From Clostridium sp. (GTDB lineage Bacteria; Bacillota; Clostridia; Clostridiales; Clostridiaceae): a stretch of DNA of 36,443 nt. The stretch lies in NCBI GenBank assembly GCA_017435645.1, contig JAFSER010000033.1:1-36443 (forward strand), read 5' to 3'. Position 1 is the stretch's first letter. The number at the start of each line of letters is the position of its first letter. Position numbers and translations under genes: made by a program. Under the pieces are notes generated by a model. The model was not told the origin of the DNA. It ran no database searches and saw only the letters and a list, made by a program, of their open reading frames with translations. Below, one piece after another: positions 7,750-17,775 of this stretch.

Positions 7750-8619
7750 ATGAATTTTAATAGAAATGACCAATGCTGGTGCAATAGTGGAAAAAAATAT
7801 AAAAAATGTCATTTGGAGTTTGATGAGAAGTTACAAGCTTTAAAGGATAAGGGATATGAAGTTCCATCTAGAGATATAATAAAAAATAAAGAGCAAATAG
7901 AAAAAATAAAAGAAAGTGCTAAGATAAATAATGCAGTTTTAGATTTGGTTGCAGAAAATATAAAGGAAGGTATGAGTACAGAAGAAATCAATAAATTAGT
8001 TCATGATTTTACTGTAAAGAGTGGAGCTATACCTGCACCTTTAAACTATGGAGGTTTTCCTAAAAGTGTCTGTGTATCTATAAATGATGTAGTATGTCAT
8101 GGTATACCAAGTGAAGATACTATACTTAAGGATGGAGATATAGTAAATGTAGATGTATCAACTATATATAATGGATATTACTCAGATGCATCAAGAATGT
8201 TTATGATAGGAAATGTATCTAAGGAAGATGAAAAACTTGTAAGAGTTGCTAAAGAATGTTTAGATAAAGGTTTTGAAGCAGTAAAGCCTTGGGGATTCTT
8301 AGGAGATATAGCTGAAGCAGTTCAAAAGCATGCAGAAGAAAATGGATTTTCAGTAGTTAGAGCCTTTGGAGGACATGGGGTAGGCTTACAATTTCATGAG
8401 GATCCTTTTGTAGCTCATGTTGGGGAAAAAGGAGAAGGAATGGTATTAGTTCCAGGAATGATATTTACTATTGAGCCTATGATAAATCAAGGTGATTATG
8501 AAGTTTTTGTAGATGCAGATGATGAATGGACAGTTTATACTGATGATGGAGGATATTCTGCACAATGGGAGTACACTGTTCTTGTTACAGAAGATGGAGC
8601 TGAAATAATAGCTTGGTAA
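7750..8619 (+). CDS. map: Type I methionine aminopeptidase with N-terminal SEC-C motif
   Basis: Removes the initiator methionine from new proteins in the cytosol. Residues 1-21 carry a SEC-C zinc motif (Cys9, Cys11, Cys20, His21), as in SecA tails, which may help recruit it to the ribosome. The pita-bread catalytic domain follows from about 45. The metal ligands are all present: Asp135, Asp146, His209, Glu242, Glu274, with His216 in the FHEDP motif. The length (289 residues) fits MAP proteins with this N-terminal extension. The ATG has a strong AAGGAGG SD. It is a single gene with no secY/adk neighbours, so it is probably a second, stand-alone map copy. An extended -10 (TGATATATT, 7678-7686) may be its promoter. 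Confidence 0.95.
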   Translation: MNFNRNDQCWCNSGKKYKKCHLEFDEKLQALKDKGYEVPSRDIIKNKEQIEKIKESAKINNAVLDLVAENIKEGMSTEEINKLVHDFTVKSGAIPAPLNYGGFPKSVCVSINDVVCHGIPSEDTILKDGDIVNVDVSTIYNGYYSDASRMFMIGNVSKEDEKLVRVAKECLDKGFEAVKPWGFLGDIAEAVQKHAEENGFSVVRAFGGHGVGLQFHEDPFVAHVGEKGEGMVLVPGMIFTIEPMINQGDYEVFVDADDEWTVYTDDGGYSAQWEYTVLVTEDGAEIIAW

Positions 8620-8714
8620 TATTAAATAAATATTATAGCTAAAGAGAATATTAAATTTTATTAATCTATACATTAGAAATAACTTAATAAAAAATTATAT
8701 AAATAAAATAATGA

Positions 8715-8751
8715 AACCAGTAGAAATATTAAATATCTACTGGTTATTTTT
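8715..8751 (+). terminator. Bidirectional terminator between map and the hesB-like gene
   Basis: AACCAGTAGA (8715-8724) pairs with TCTACTGGTT (8736-8745), extended by an inner A/T helix, and is followed by ATTTTT. It separates two converging genes. Its core recurs in reverse complement at 23876-23902. Confidence 0.85.
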
Positions 8752-8824
8752 GAGTTTCTCTTTATAATTTTTGAAATTATAGTTTTAAAATAGATCTTGT
8801 TAGACTATTTTATTAATTTGTAAA

Positions 8825-9154
8825 TTAGTGACATCCTCCGCCACAAGATCCACAACCACCTTCAGTTTCAATAACTGGTTTTAAAGATAATCCTCTACCG
8901 TTATTTTCTTCAGTTGAAAGTAATTTGAATCCACCGAATTCATCTACTAATTTTTCTTCAACTATAAAAGTTATGTCATTAACTTGTTGTGTAATGTCTC
9001 CTTCTTTAGCTTCATCAACAGCTATGTTAAATGCAGGACCACTGCAGCCAAATCCAGCTAAGTTGATTCTAATATTATAGTTCTCAACTTCATTTTCATC
9101 TAAGAAATTTTTAAATTCCTTATATGCTTCTTCGCTTATTAAAATTTTATCCAT
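8825..9154 (-). CDS. HesB/IscA-like (A-type Fe-S carrier family) protein
   Basis: A 109-residue protein of the HesB-like domain family, whose members carry or deliver iron-sulfur clusters. Cys37 in GFGCSGP matches the first conserved cysteine region of the family. The C-terminus GGCGSCGGGCH (Cys101, Cys104, Cys108) supplies the others in a clustered Gly/Cys tail, richer than the usual CxC. I chose the ATG at 9154; the GTG at 9163 lies inside the SD (GAAGGTG). It has an extended -10 promoter and converges on map. No isc/suf or nif genes are near, so the client is unknown. Related HesB-like proteins exist as selenoproteins elsewhere; this copy has only Cys codons. Confidence 0.85.
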   Translation of the reverse strand: MDKILISEEAYKEFKNFLDENEVENYNIRINLAGFGCSGPAFNIAVDEAKEGDITQQVNDITFIVEEKLVDEFGGFKLLSTEENNGRGLSLKPVIETEGGCGSCGGGCH

Positions 9155-9190
9155 TTTTTTCACCTTCTATTTAATCGATAATATATAATT

Positions 9191-9218
9191 AGTATAACAT
9201 AGTGACTTGAAATATCAA
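9191..9218 (-). promoter_or_regulatory. Promoter of the hesB-like gene
   Basis: On the minus strand, -35 TTGATA (9218-9213), a 16-base spacer, and an extended -10 TGTTATACT with its hexamer at 9196-9191. The -35 overlaps the left end of the palindrome at 9216-9261. Confidence 0.55.
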
Positions 9219-9261
9219 TAGTTATATATTAAAATATATTGATTTTAATATATAACTATTG
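9216..9261. repeat. Perfect 19-bp inverted repeat between divergent promoters
   Basis: Arm 9216-9234 is the exact reverse complement of arm 9243-9261; the 8-base centre is TATATTGA. Each outer end touches the -35 of one of two divergent promoters, a geometry typical of a shared operator. Confidence 0.8.
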
Positions 9262-9287
9262 TAAATGAATTACAGTAGAAATATAAT
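9259..9287 (+). promoter_or_regulatory. Promoter of the methyltransferase-fold gene
   Basis: -35 TTGTAA (9259-9264), a 17-base spacer and a perfect -10 TATAAT (9282-9287). The -35 overlaps the right end of the palindrome. Confidence 0.5.
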
Positions 9288-9333
9288 AAGAATGTAAGTA
9301 ACTTTATAGATAATAGAAGGGAGGGATTTATAT

Positions 9334-10077
9334 ATGAAGCTTTATGATAATAATTATATTAATAAAAAAATAAAAGAATATAATCAATGTATAGATATAG
9401 GAAAAAAAGGGAATTTTGAAATTAAGAAAAAAGCTAATAATAGCGAATATATAGATGGCTATATGTATAGAAAAAAAGGGATAATTAATCATACTATATT
9501 AGAATTACATGGTCCTAATAATATTTGGATGAGAATATCTCCATTAGAAATACAAAGTTCCTACATGTTTATAAAGTATGCAAAGGGAAAAGTGGGTGTA
9601 GTTGGTTTAGGGTTAGGTTTTGTAGCTCAAGAATTAGCAAAGAAACCAAGTGTTAAAGAAGTAATAGTTTATGAGGTTGAAAAGGATGTAATAGATTTAT
9701 ATTATTCAAACTTTGATGAGAATAAAAAAATAAAAATAATTAATAAAGATGCTTTTAAAGCAGATAGCAATTATTTTGATTACTTCTTTGTAGATATTTA
9801 TGAATATAAGTTAGAAAAAAGAGTAGTAGAAGATTATGTAGCTTTAAATAGGCTTCATAATATTAAAGAATATTTATTTTGGGGAATGGAGCATTTTCTA
9901 TTAAGTTGTAAGTATAACGAAATAGTATGGGTATATATTCCAGAGTTATGGATGGAAATTAGTAAAAAAGTATTTGAAGAGTTGCAAGAGGCTAATTTAT
10001 TAGATTACTATAAACAGTTAGATGAAAAATTAGTAAGTGATATATTATCAAAATTTAAGGTTGTATTTGACGATTAA
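9334..10077 (+). CDS. Methyltransferase-fold (spermidine-synthase-like) protein
   Basis: A 247-residue cytosolic protein. Residues 87-96 (VGVVGLGLGF) form a glycine-rich Rossmann motif I. The motif that follows (VIVYEVEKDVIDLY) ends its strand in an acidic residue that would bind the SAM ribose. A later DYFFVDIYE resembles motif II. This arrangement is seen in class I SAM methyltransferases and in spermidine synthases. No substrate-specific motif is visible. The ATG follows the SD GGGAGGG. It is divergent from the hesB-like gene and 95 bases upstream of the VTT gene, with which it may be co-transcribed. The fold assignment is fairly good; activity is unknown. Confidence 0.65.
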   Translation: MKLYDNNYINKKIKEYNQCIDIGKKGNFEIKKKANNSEYIDGYMYRKKGIINHTILELHGPNNIWMRISPLEIQSSYMFIKYAKGKVGVVGLGLGFVAQELAKKPSVKEVIVYEVEKDVIDLYYSNFDENKKIKIINKDAFKADSNYFDYFFVDIYEYKLEKRVVEDYVALNRLHNIKEYLFWGMEHFLLSCKYNEIVWVYIPELWMEISKKVFEELQEANLLDYYKQLDEKLVSDILSKFKVVFDD

Positions 10078-10172
10078 AATTAACAATAGATATATTAATT
10101 ACAAAAATTATTACTAAGCTAACTAAAAAATTAAAAGTAATAATATATTAATTAACAAAGGAGAAGTGAGCG

Positions 10173-10727
10173 GTGTTTAATATAGATAATATAATAGGTA
10201 TATTTCAGGAGTTTACTATATATTCAATACCGATTTCACTAATTTTAAGTATTATTATAGCTTTATTAGGTGTTGTTCCATCTGTTTTTGTAACAGGAGC
10301 AAATATAGCCTTTTTTGGACCTATAAAAGGATTTATAATATCTTTAGCTGGAGAAGTTATAGGTGGATACATAACTTTTCTTATATATAGATTTGGTTTT
10401 AAAAGGGGATTAGAAAATATAAAAGATAAAAATAAATTATTAAAGCTCATAGTAGAAGGAAATGGTAAAAAAACAGGATTTTTAATTTTTGAAGGAAGAT
10501 TATTACCTTTTATACCTTCAGGATTTATTACTTTAGCAGCTGCTATAAGTAGTGTTAATGCTTTAACTTTTACCATAGCAACTTTCTTTGGGAAAATTCC
10601 ATCTATAGCTTTAGAAGCATTAATTAGCTATGATTTAATAAATATACAACAAAATTATATAAGACTATTAATTAGTATAATCTCAGTATTTTTATTATAT
10701 TTTACATTAAGAAAGAAATGTGAATAA
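10173..10727 (+). CDS. VTT/TVP38-DedA-type membrane protein
   Basis: A 184-residue polytopic protein of the TVP38/TMEM64 (VTT, formerly SNARE-associated) type; members of this superfamily are linked to lipid scrambling and undecaprenyl-phosphate flipping. Visible are an N-terminal hydrophobic segment (about 16-40), the re-entrant-like GANIAFFGPIKGFIISLAGE with conserved Gly and Glu, and GRLLPFIPSGFITLAAA, which matches the family's R-x(2,3)-P-x(2)-P-x-G signature. Two further membrane segments follow. The start is GTG at 10173, nine bases after AAAGGAG; no ATG fits better. The protein is shorter than typical DedA proteins. The function in this organism is not known. Confidence 0.8.
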   Translation: MFNIDNIIGIFQEFTIYSIPISLILSIIIALLGVVPSVFVTGANIAFFGPIKGFIISLAGEVIGGYITFLIYRFGFKRGLENIKDKNKLLKLIVEGNGKKTGFLIFEGRLLPFIPSGFITLAAAISSVNALTFTIATFFGKIPSIALEALISYDLINIQQNYIRLLISIISVFLLYFTLRKKCE

Positions 10728-11151
10728 ATGACATAAAAGATTTATTAAGTATTTATATTATTAATTTAGATAATAGTTTATTTATTTGGTAATATAAATA
10801 CCTATTTTTTTTATAATAATATGGTAAAATATAACAAAAATTGTGTATAATATTTATGTTATTGTTTGTAAAATAAATTAATAGAATTTTAAAGTAGATT
10901 AATTTTATTAATTCATTTAAAAGTAACTATATAAACATATAAAGGTGCAAAATAAATAGATATTATAATTTCAATAAATGTGGCATATAAATAGGCAATA
11001 TTCAAAGTTTTTATAAGTATGTTTATGAATTAAAAATAAATTTAAGGGAGGTGAAGATTAAAAATAGGATTTTAATTAGTGTGAACATAGGAAGTATATT
11101 TGAATAACTAATGAATAGATATTAATGAGGTGATAATAAGGAGTGATAATA
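10728..11151 (+). other. 424-base gap upstream of the GH20 gene
   Basis: No gene is seen. A weak 4-bp stem followed by eight T (10788-10812) may end the VTT transcript. Perfect TATAAT hexamers at 10846-10851 and 10964-10969 are possible -10 elements for the GH20 gene but lack convincing -35 partners. There is no CG dinucleotide from about 10741 to 11151, so no cre site like that of the sialidase. Confidence 0.5.
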
Positions 11152-14100
11152 ATGACAAAATTGAAGAATTTGAAAAGGTTTTCTATATTAATGGTTTTTA
11201 TTTTTGTATTAACAAATATCTTTTTAATTATTCCTAGCAATAAAACTAAATATGCTAGTGCAGAAACTGTTAATATTGAAAATAATATTGCACTAGGGAA
11301 AAAAGTAGAGGTATCTGGAGTTGAAACAGAAGAGTTAACAGGGGATAAAGCAGTAGATGGCAGTTATACTGATGAAAGCTCAAGATGGTCAAGTGCAGAA
11401 GTAACTGATGAAAATAGTCAATGGTTATATGTAGACTTAGAAAAAGAATACGTAATAGAAAATGTAAAAATACTTTGGCAAAATTGGGCTTATGGAACTG
11501 TATTTAAAATACAAAAATCTAATGATGCTGTTGAGTGGGAGGATATAACTACAGTAACTAATCCAGAAGGAAAAGATGAAGCTAATAGTAATTTAATTAA
11601 TGATATAAAAATAGATAATATATCAACAAGATATATTAGAGTTTTAATAACAAAAAGAAACCAATGGAAATCAGTTAGCATAAGAGAGTTTCAAGTTTTT
11701 GGATATGAAATGAAAGAAGGGAATATAGCTAAGGGGAAATCTGTATCAGCATCAGCAGTGGAAAATGATAGTGATTTATGGACTGCTGATAAAGTAGTAG
11801 ATGGTGATAAGACAAGTGATGATTCAAGATGGGCAACACCAACAATAAGTATACCAGCTAAAGAAGAAGAGAGACATTGGATAAATATTAATTTTGGAAG
11901 TGAAGTCGAAATTGATAGTATTAATATACATTGGTATAAGAAAGCCTTTGCTAAAAATTATAATATACAAATATCAAGTGATGGACAAGCTTGGGAAGAT
12001 GTAAAAAGTATAAATAATGATTCTACTGAGGAATTAAATAAAGTAGATAATATAAAATTTGATGAAACTAAGAAGGCAAAATATTTAAAAATATCAATAG
12101 AAGAAAGAAACGAAGATTCATACAATAATGTATCTATAAGGGAAATAGAAGTAATGGGAAGGGAAAAGGTTATTCCTAAAGTTGATTTAACTTGTAAACA
12201 AGTTATAGACTCCATAGAATCTTTATCTACAATAGATATTAAAGATACTTCTATAACATTACCAGAAATGCCAGAGGGCTTTGGGATAAGAATCAAGGGA
12301 ACAGATTTCGAAAATATAGTAGATAAAGAAGGTAATATAACAAAATATAATATTAACGATACTAAGGTATCAATATTATTAGAGGTTTATAAAGAAAATG
12401 ATGAAAGTGATAATTATACAAAAAATATAGATGTAGTAGTACCAGGAAAAGCAACTTTATATCCAGAAATATTTAAAAATGTTGAAGTTCCTAATGAAGA
12501 ACCATCAGTAATACCTAGATTGCAGGAGTGGTATGGATTAAATGGAAGCTTTACTTTAAATAAATCCTCAAGAATTATATTAAATGATGTAAATAATGTA
12601 GATCTAAATAAGGTGGCTAAGTTATTTAATGAAGATTTAAATTATTTTGTTGGATTTGAGTTAGAGGTTATAAGTGGAACAGAAAAAGATGTTAAGCCAG
12701 GAGACATATATATAGAATCTCTTAAAGAAGATACTTATAATTTAGGAGATGAAGGATATTTTACAACAATTAATGATAGTATAAGTATAAAAGCAAATAA
12801 TTATACTGGCTCACTTTATGGAACAATAACACTACTACAAATATTATGGCAAGATGCAGAAAACAATACGATTCCTTGTGGTGTAATTAGAGATTATCCT
12901 AAATATGAAATAAGAGGAGTTATGTTAGATGTAGCGAGAATGCCTATGAGTATGGAGTTTGTAAGCGATTACGCAAAGATTTTATCATGGTATAAATTAA
13001 ATGAATTCCATCTTCATTTAAATGATAATCAATGGGCTCCTGGAGATTATAATAATCCAGAAAGTTGGGAGGGCGTTTATAATGCCTTTAGATTAGAATC
13101 AAAAAATCATCCAGGCTTAAAGCCAAGTAATAATGAATTAAATGATCCTTATTATACTCAAGATGAATATAGAAATTTAGAGGATATGGCAAATGATTAT
13201 GGAATGGAAGTAATACCTGAAATAGATAGTCCTGCCCATTCTTTAACATTTACTGAATATATGATGGAGAAGGGTACACCTATTCATTCAACTAAATACT
13301 GGTTTGATCATATAGATATAGATAATCCTTTAGGAAAAGAGCTTATTAAAGGTTTATTAGATGAGTTTATAGATGGAGAAAATCCAGTATTTTCAGGAGA
13401 AACAGTTCATTTAGGAATAGATGAATATGATCAAGGAGTGGGAGATAAGTTTAGACAGTATGCAGCAGAATTGGCTAATTATGTTATAGATAAAGGTAAA
13501 ACACCTAGAGTTTGGGGATCTTTAAATCCATATTCAGGTCCAACTATGCTTCCAGAGGGAACTGTAATAGATGTTTGGAATACAACTTGGGAAAATCCTG
13601 TTGCTAGAATTAATGAAGGATATGATGTAGTAAATGTACCACAACCATATACTTATATAACTCCTTCAAGATGGCATAAGGACTTTATGGATACTCAAAA
13701 TATATATAATAATTGGGAGCCTACAGATTTTGGTTCAGTTAAATTATCTAGTGGAGAACCAAAATTATTAGGTGGAAAAATGGCAATATGGGGTGATGAA
13801 TCTATGGAAGGTATAGTAGAAGCCGATTTACATGAAAGATTATTACCTGCAGTTGCAACATTAAGTGAAAAAACTTGGGCTGGTACAAAGAGTGATAAAG
13901 ATTATTTAAAATTTATGAAGACATTCAATGTTTTAAAAGAAGGACCTAATACTACTGTATCAAGGGAAGTAGAAAGTGAAAATGAGTTAGTATTAAAGTT
14001 TGATTTTGAAAAAGATAATGCTAATGATTTAAGTTTAAATAAATATAATGGTACTGTTAATAATGGTAAATTTGTAAAAGTAGATAATAATGAAGTATTA

Positions 14101-14967
14101 AAATTTAATGGAGAAACTACTTTGGAAACACCATTAACATCAATAGCATATCCATATACTGCATCTTTTGATATTAAGCTTGATGAAATTGGAAAGGAAA
14201 TGAACTTATTCTCAGGTGTAGATGGAGAGTTAAAGATTAAGGAAGATGGAACATTAGCAATTAGGAGAAGTTTTTATGAACAGGATTTTAATTATAAATT
14301 AGAAAAAGGTAAGAATACTAATATAACTATTGTTGGAACTTTCCAAGCCTTATTTTTATATGTAAATGGTGAGTTTATAGAACAATTACATTCATATAGA
14401 GATCATAATAACAATATATTATCAGGACAAGAATTATACACTACTTTTGTATTACCATTAGAGAAAATTGGAGAAAATTTAAAAGGAGAAATGGATAATA
14501 TAGAAATTTATAATACAGTAATGCCTGATGAGTGGATAGCAGGAGAAGAGGAGTATAGATTAAATTATGCTTGTGGTGCAGATGCATATTCGTCATCAAA
14601 TGCTTATTTATATACAAAGGAATGGAAAGCTATTGATGGAAATTCTAAAAATAATGAGTCAAAATGGACATCTGGAAATAGTAATGATTCATGGATTTTA
14701 GTTGATTTAAAAGAGGCTAAGGAAATTAATGAAGTAGAAATTTTATTTGAAAATGCTCCAAGTGAATATAAGATTTTAACTTCTATAGATGGAGAGAGCT
14801 TTGAAGAAGTAGGACATGTTAAAGGAAATACTGAAACAGAAAATAGTATTAAATTTGATATGAAAGAAGCAAGATATGTAAAATTCCAAGGTATTAATAA
14901 AGGAAATACAGCAGGATATTCAATAATAGAATTAGAAGTTTTTGGAGAAGAAAGTACTAATAATTAA
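11152..14967 (+). CDS. Large secreted GH20 glycosidase (hexosaminidase/lacto-N-biosidase type)
   Basis: A 1271-residue secreted enzyme acting on terminal N-acetylhexosamine units of host glycans. In order: signal peptide (1-38, cleavage near ASA); two F5/8 type C (CBM32-like) domains at about 45-185 and 190-339; an Ig-like linker (343-435); a GH20b domain (440-583); the GH20 (beta/alpha)8 barrel from Arg588 to about 930, with the catalytic pair Asp757-Glu758 in HLGIDEYDQ; a LamG-like jelly roll (945-1127); and a third F5/8 C domain (1137-1271). There is no LPxTG or dockerin, so it is probably released. I chose the ATG at 11152: AAGGAG ends 8 bases before it, and the GTG at 11143 lies within that SD. 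The barrel followed by a jelly roll and CBM32 recalls Bifidobacterium lacto-N-biosidase LnbB, but ordinary beta-N-acetylhexosaminidase is equally possible. Confidence 0.92.
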   Translation: MTKLKNLKRFSILMVFIFVLTNIFLIIPSNKTKYASAETVNIENNIALGKKVEVSGVETEELTGDKAVDGSYTDESSRWSSAEVTDENSQWLYVDLEKEYVIENVKILWQNWAYGTVFKIQKSNDAVEWEDITTVTNPEGKDEANSNLINDIKIDNISTRYIRVLITKRNQWKSVSIREFQVFGYEMKEGNIAKGKSVSASAVENDSDLWTADKVVDGDKTSDDSRWATPTISIPAKEEERHWININFGSEVEIDSINIHWYKKAFAKNYNIQISSDGQAWEDVKSINNDSTEELNKVDNIKFDETKKAKYLKISIEERNEDSYNNVSIREIEVMGREKVIPKVDLTCKQVIDSIESLSTIDIKDTSITLPEMPEGFGIRIKGTDFENIVDKEGNITKYNINDTKVSILLEVYKENDESDNYTKNIDVVVPGKATLYPEIFKNVEVPNEEPSVIPRLQEWYGLNGSFTLNKSSRIILNDVNNVDLNKVAKLFNEDLNYFVGFELEVISGTEKDVKPGDIYIESLKEDTYNLGDEGYFTTINDSISIKANNYTGSLYGTITLLQILWQDAENNTIPCGVIRDYPKYEIRGVMLDVARMPMSMEFVSDYAKILSWYKLNEFHLHLNDNQWAPGDYNNPESWEGVYNAFRLESKNHPGLKPSNNELNDPYYTQDEYRNLEDMANDYGMEVIPEIDSPAHSLTFTEYMMEKGTPIHSTKYWFDHIDIDNPLGKELIKGLLDEFIDGENPVFSGETVHLGIDEYDQGVGDKFRQYAAELANYVIDKGKTPRVWGSLNPYSGPTMLPEGTVIDVWNTTWENPVARINEGYDVVNVPQPYTYITPSRWHKDFMDTQNIYNNWEPTDFGSVKLSSGEPKLLGGKMAIWGDESMEGIVEADLHERLLPAVATLSEKTWAGTKSDKDYLKFMKTFNVLKEGPNTTVSREVESENELVLKFDFEKDNANDLSLNKYNGTVNNGKFVKVDNNEVLKFNGETTLETPLTSIAYPYTASFDIKLDEIGKEMNLFSGVDGELKIKEDGTLAIRRSFYEQDFNYKLEKGKNTNITIVGTFQALFLYVNGEFIEQLHSYRDHNNNILSGQELYTTFVLPLEKIGENLKGEMDNIEIYNTVMPDEWIAGEEEYRLNYACGADAYSSSNAYLYTKEWKAIDGNSKNNESKWTSGNSNDSWILVDLKEAKEINEVEILFENAPSEYKILTSIDGESFEEVGHVKGNTETENSIKFDMKEARYVKFQGINKGNTAGYSIIELEVFGEESTNN

Positions 14968-15139
14968 TAAAAAATAACTATATATAAAATATTAATATGA
15001 GGTCAGAAGATGAAATTTATGAGTTAAATTTACTAGAAAGAATAAGGTTACTTTAAAAAATAGATATTAAAATAAAAAATTAATATAACAATGTTTTAGT
15101 GTTATCTCAAGAAAATTAAAAAATTATTTACTTTAAATT

Positions 15140-15184
15140 AAAAGAGAGTATTAATAGATTTATGTGTTTAATACTCTCTTTTTG
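15140..15184. terminator. Bidirectional terminator between the GH20 gene and leuS
   Basis: A 15-bp perfect stem (15140-15154 with 15168-15182) around a 13-base loop, with A-runs on the left and T-runs on the right. It serves both converging genes. Confidence 0.9.
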
Positions 15185-15239
15185 TATGATTAAATATTAA
15201 TTTTTTTAAATTTATGAATTTAATACTTAGCAAGTATAC

Positions 15240-17690
15240 TTATTTAACAACTATATTTACTAATCTTCCTTTAATAACTATTACTTTAACAACATTTTTT
15301 CCTTCAATTGAAGCTATTACATTTTCATTAGATAATGAAGCAGCTTTTATACCTTCTTCATCTAAGTCTGTTGAAACATTAATTTTAGCTTTTATTTTTC
15401 CGTTAACTTGAATTGCAATTTCAACCTCATCTTTTACTAGAGCACTTGCATCAAATTTTGGCCATGCTTGATTAAATATAGAGTACTCTAAGCCTAAGTT
15501 ACTCCATTCTTCTTCTGCAAAATGAGGAGCAAATGGTGCTAATATTTTTAAGAAGTCCTTACAAGTATTTTTTAGGAAATCTAAATTTTTAGTATCTTCT
15601 TGTAAGTATTTAGATAAAGCATTTACAAATTCCATCATTCTAGCAATAGCAGTATTGAATTGAAGTTTTTCAGCATCTTCAGTTACTCCTTTTATTGCAT
15701 TATGAAGCCAGAAATTTAATTCCTTTTCAGCTTTATCAAGTGTAGTTTTATTGTTTTCACCTTTATTGATTGCATCAATAGCAATTTCAAGGTATCTTTC
15801 AATTCTATCTACAAATCTAGCAACAGATTTAAGGCCATCATCACTCCAAGCTCCACCTTCTACATAGGCAAAACCAAACATTAGATACATTCTGAAAACA
15901 TCAGATCCATATTCTGAAATATAATCATTTGGAGAAATAGTATTTCCTTTAGATTTACTCATTTTTAATCCATCAGGGCCAAGAATTAAGCCTTGGTGAG
16001 TTAATGATTTAAATGGTTCATCAAAGTCTAGGTAACCCATATCTCTTAAAGCTTTAGTTATAAATCTTGAATATAATAAGTGCATACAAGCATGTTCAGG
16101 GCCACCTACATATTTATCTACAGGAAGCATTTTATTTACTATATCTTTATCAAAAGCTTTCTCAGAATTTTTGCTATCTGGATATCTTAATTGATACCAA
16201 GAAGAACATACAAAGGTATCTAAAGTGTCAGCTTCTCTCTTAGCAGCTTTTCCACAGTTTGGACATGTTGTATTTATAAATTCATCACATTTAGCAAGAG
16301 GTGATTTACCATCTGGAGCAAACTCAACATTATATGGAAGTTCTACTGGTAATTGATTTTCAGGTACAGGAACAGTTCCACAATCTTCACAATGAATCAT
16401 AGGAATTGGAGCACCCCAATAACGTTGTCTAGAAACTAACCAGTCTCTTAATCTGTAATTAACCTTAGAAGAACCTAAACCAAGGCTTTCTAATTTTTCT
16501 ACTATTTTAACTTTAGCTTCTTCAGTTGTAAGCCCATCGAATTCCCCAGAATTTATTAGTTTACCATATTCACAGTAAGGTAATTCAACTTCTTCGCCTT
16601 TTTTGCTAGTAATAACTCTTTCTATTGGTAAGTTAAATTTAGTAGCAAAAGCAAAGTCTCTATCATCATGAGCAGGAACAGCCATAACAGCACCAGTTCC
16701 ATAAGTTGCTAATACATAATCTCCAACCCAAATAGGAACTTCTTTATTATTTATAGGGTTTATTGCATAAGAACCAGTAAACACTCCAGTTTTTTCTCTA
16801 GATAAAGATTGTCTTTCTATATCAGATTGCTTTTTAGCTTCTTCTTTATAATTTTCTACAGAATTTTTATTTTCTTCAGTTGTAAGTTTATCAACTAATG
16901 GATTTTCAGGAGCTAAAACTACATAAGTTACACCATTTAAAGTATCTACTCTTGTTGTAAATACATCAAATTGTAAATCAGAATTCTTAACTTTAAATGT
17001 TACTTCTGCACCTGTAGATTTACCAATCCAGTGTTTTTGCATAGCAACAGTTTTTTCAGGCCAATCTAAAGTATCTAATTTTTCTAATAGTTCATCTGCA
17101 TAGTCAGTAATTTTTAAGAACCATTGAGTTAAATCTTTTTTAGTAACTTCAGTTGAGCATCTTTCACAAAGTCCTTCTACAACTTGTTCATTTGCTAAAA
17201 CTGTATTACAAGATGGACACCAATTTACAGGAGCTTTTTTTCTATAAGCTAAGCCCTTTTCATATAGTTTTAAGAATACCCATTGAGTCCATTTATAGTA
17301 ATCAGGATTACAAGTTATAACTTCATTTTCCCAGTTAAACATAGCTCCCATAGCTTTTAATTGCTTTTCCATAGTTTCAATATTTTTATCAGTTGAATCT
17401 TTTGGATGAATTCCAGTTTTTATTGCATAGTTTTCAGCTGGAAGTCCAAAAGCATCGAAGCCCATAGGTTGGAAAACATTATATCCTTGCATTCTTTTCA
17501 TTCTTGCCCAAGAGTCAACTGGTCCATAATTAAACCAATGTCCTGCGTGTAATTGGCTTCCTGAAGGATAAGAGAACATTTCTAATACATATAATTTTTC
17601 TCCATCTTTATTAGGATCAAACTTGTATAGATTAGTTTCTTCCCATTTATCTTGCCATTTTTTATCAATGGAAGTTCCGTATTTAGCCAT
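15240..17690 (-). CDS. leuS: Leucyl-tRNA synthetase
   Basis: Charges tRNA-Leu with leucine in the cytosol. The 816-residue length is normal for bacterial class Ia LeuRS. The ATP-binding HIGH motif appears as HAGH near residue 48 ([18 protein letters not shown]), and KMSKS is intact in [16 protein letters not shown]. Between them are the CP1 editing domain (with [18 protein letters not shown], including the editing Asp) and cysteine pairs of zinc knuckles (CPSC...CERC, CEDC...CPNC). The [14 protein letters not shown] region and the C-terminal tRNA-binding domain with the VNGK motif are present. The ATG follows GAGGAGG. Expression is controlled by the T-box leader upstream. Confidence 0.98.
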   Translation of the reverse strand: MAKYGTSIDKKWQDKWEETNLYKFDPNKDGEKLYVLEMFSYPSGSQLHAGHWFNYGPVDSWARMKRMQGYNVFQPMGFDAFGLPAENYAIKTGIHPKDSTDKNIETMEKQLKAMGAMFNWENEVITCNPDYYKWTQWVFLKLYEKGLAYRKKAPVNWCPSCNTVLANEQVVEGLCERCSTEVTKKDLTQWFLKITDYADELLEKLDTLDWPEKTVAMQKHWIGKSTGAEVTFKVKNSDLQFDVFTTRVDTLNGVTYVVLAPENPLVDKLTTEENKNSVENYKEEAKKQSDIERQSLSREKTGVFTGSYAINPINNKEVPIWVGDYVLATYGTGAVMAVPAHDDRDFAFATKFNLPIERVITSKKGEEVELPYCEYGKLINSGEFDGLTTEEAKVKIVEKLESLGLGSSKVNYRLRDWLVSRQRYWGAPIPMIHCEDCGTVPVPENQLPVELPYNVEFAPDGKSPLAKCDEFINTTCPNCGKAAKREADTLDTFVCSSWYQLRYPDSKNSEKAFDKDIVNKMLPVDKYVGGPEHACMHLLYSRFITKALRDMGYLDFDEPFKSLTHQGLILGPDGLKMSKSKGNTISPNDYISEYGSDVFRMYLMFGFAYVEGGAWSDDGLKSVARFVDRIERYLEIAIDAINKGENNKTTLDKAEKELNFWLHNAIKGVTEDAEKLQFNTAIARMMEFVNALSKYLQEDTKNLDFLKNTCKDFLKILAPFAPHFAEEEWSNLGLEYSIFNQAWPKFDASALVKDEVEIAIQVNGKIKAKINVSTDLDEEGIKAASLSNENVIASIEGKNVVKVIVIKGRLVNIVVK

Positions 17691-17775
17691 TTTTATTCCT
17701 CCTCAAAATTGTTTTATAAATAATATAGGAAATTAATAAGTTCTTATAAAAACTTTTTAAAAATTCCAATATAAT

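Noticed and set aside
9155..9163. GTG at 9163 as the start of the hesB-like gene
   Set aside because: The GTG is part of the SD sequence GAAGGTG; the ATG at 9154 has proper spacing.
11143..11151. GTG at 11143 as the start of the GH20 gene
   Set aside because: It overlaps the SD AAGGAG; the ATG at 11152 is 8 bases downstream and is followed directly by the signal peptide.
10728..11151. cre site upstream of the GH20 gene
   Set aside because: The core of a cre site requires CG, and this gap contains no CG dinucleotide.
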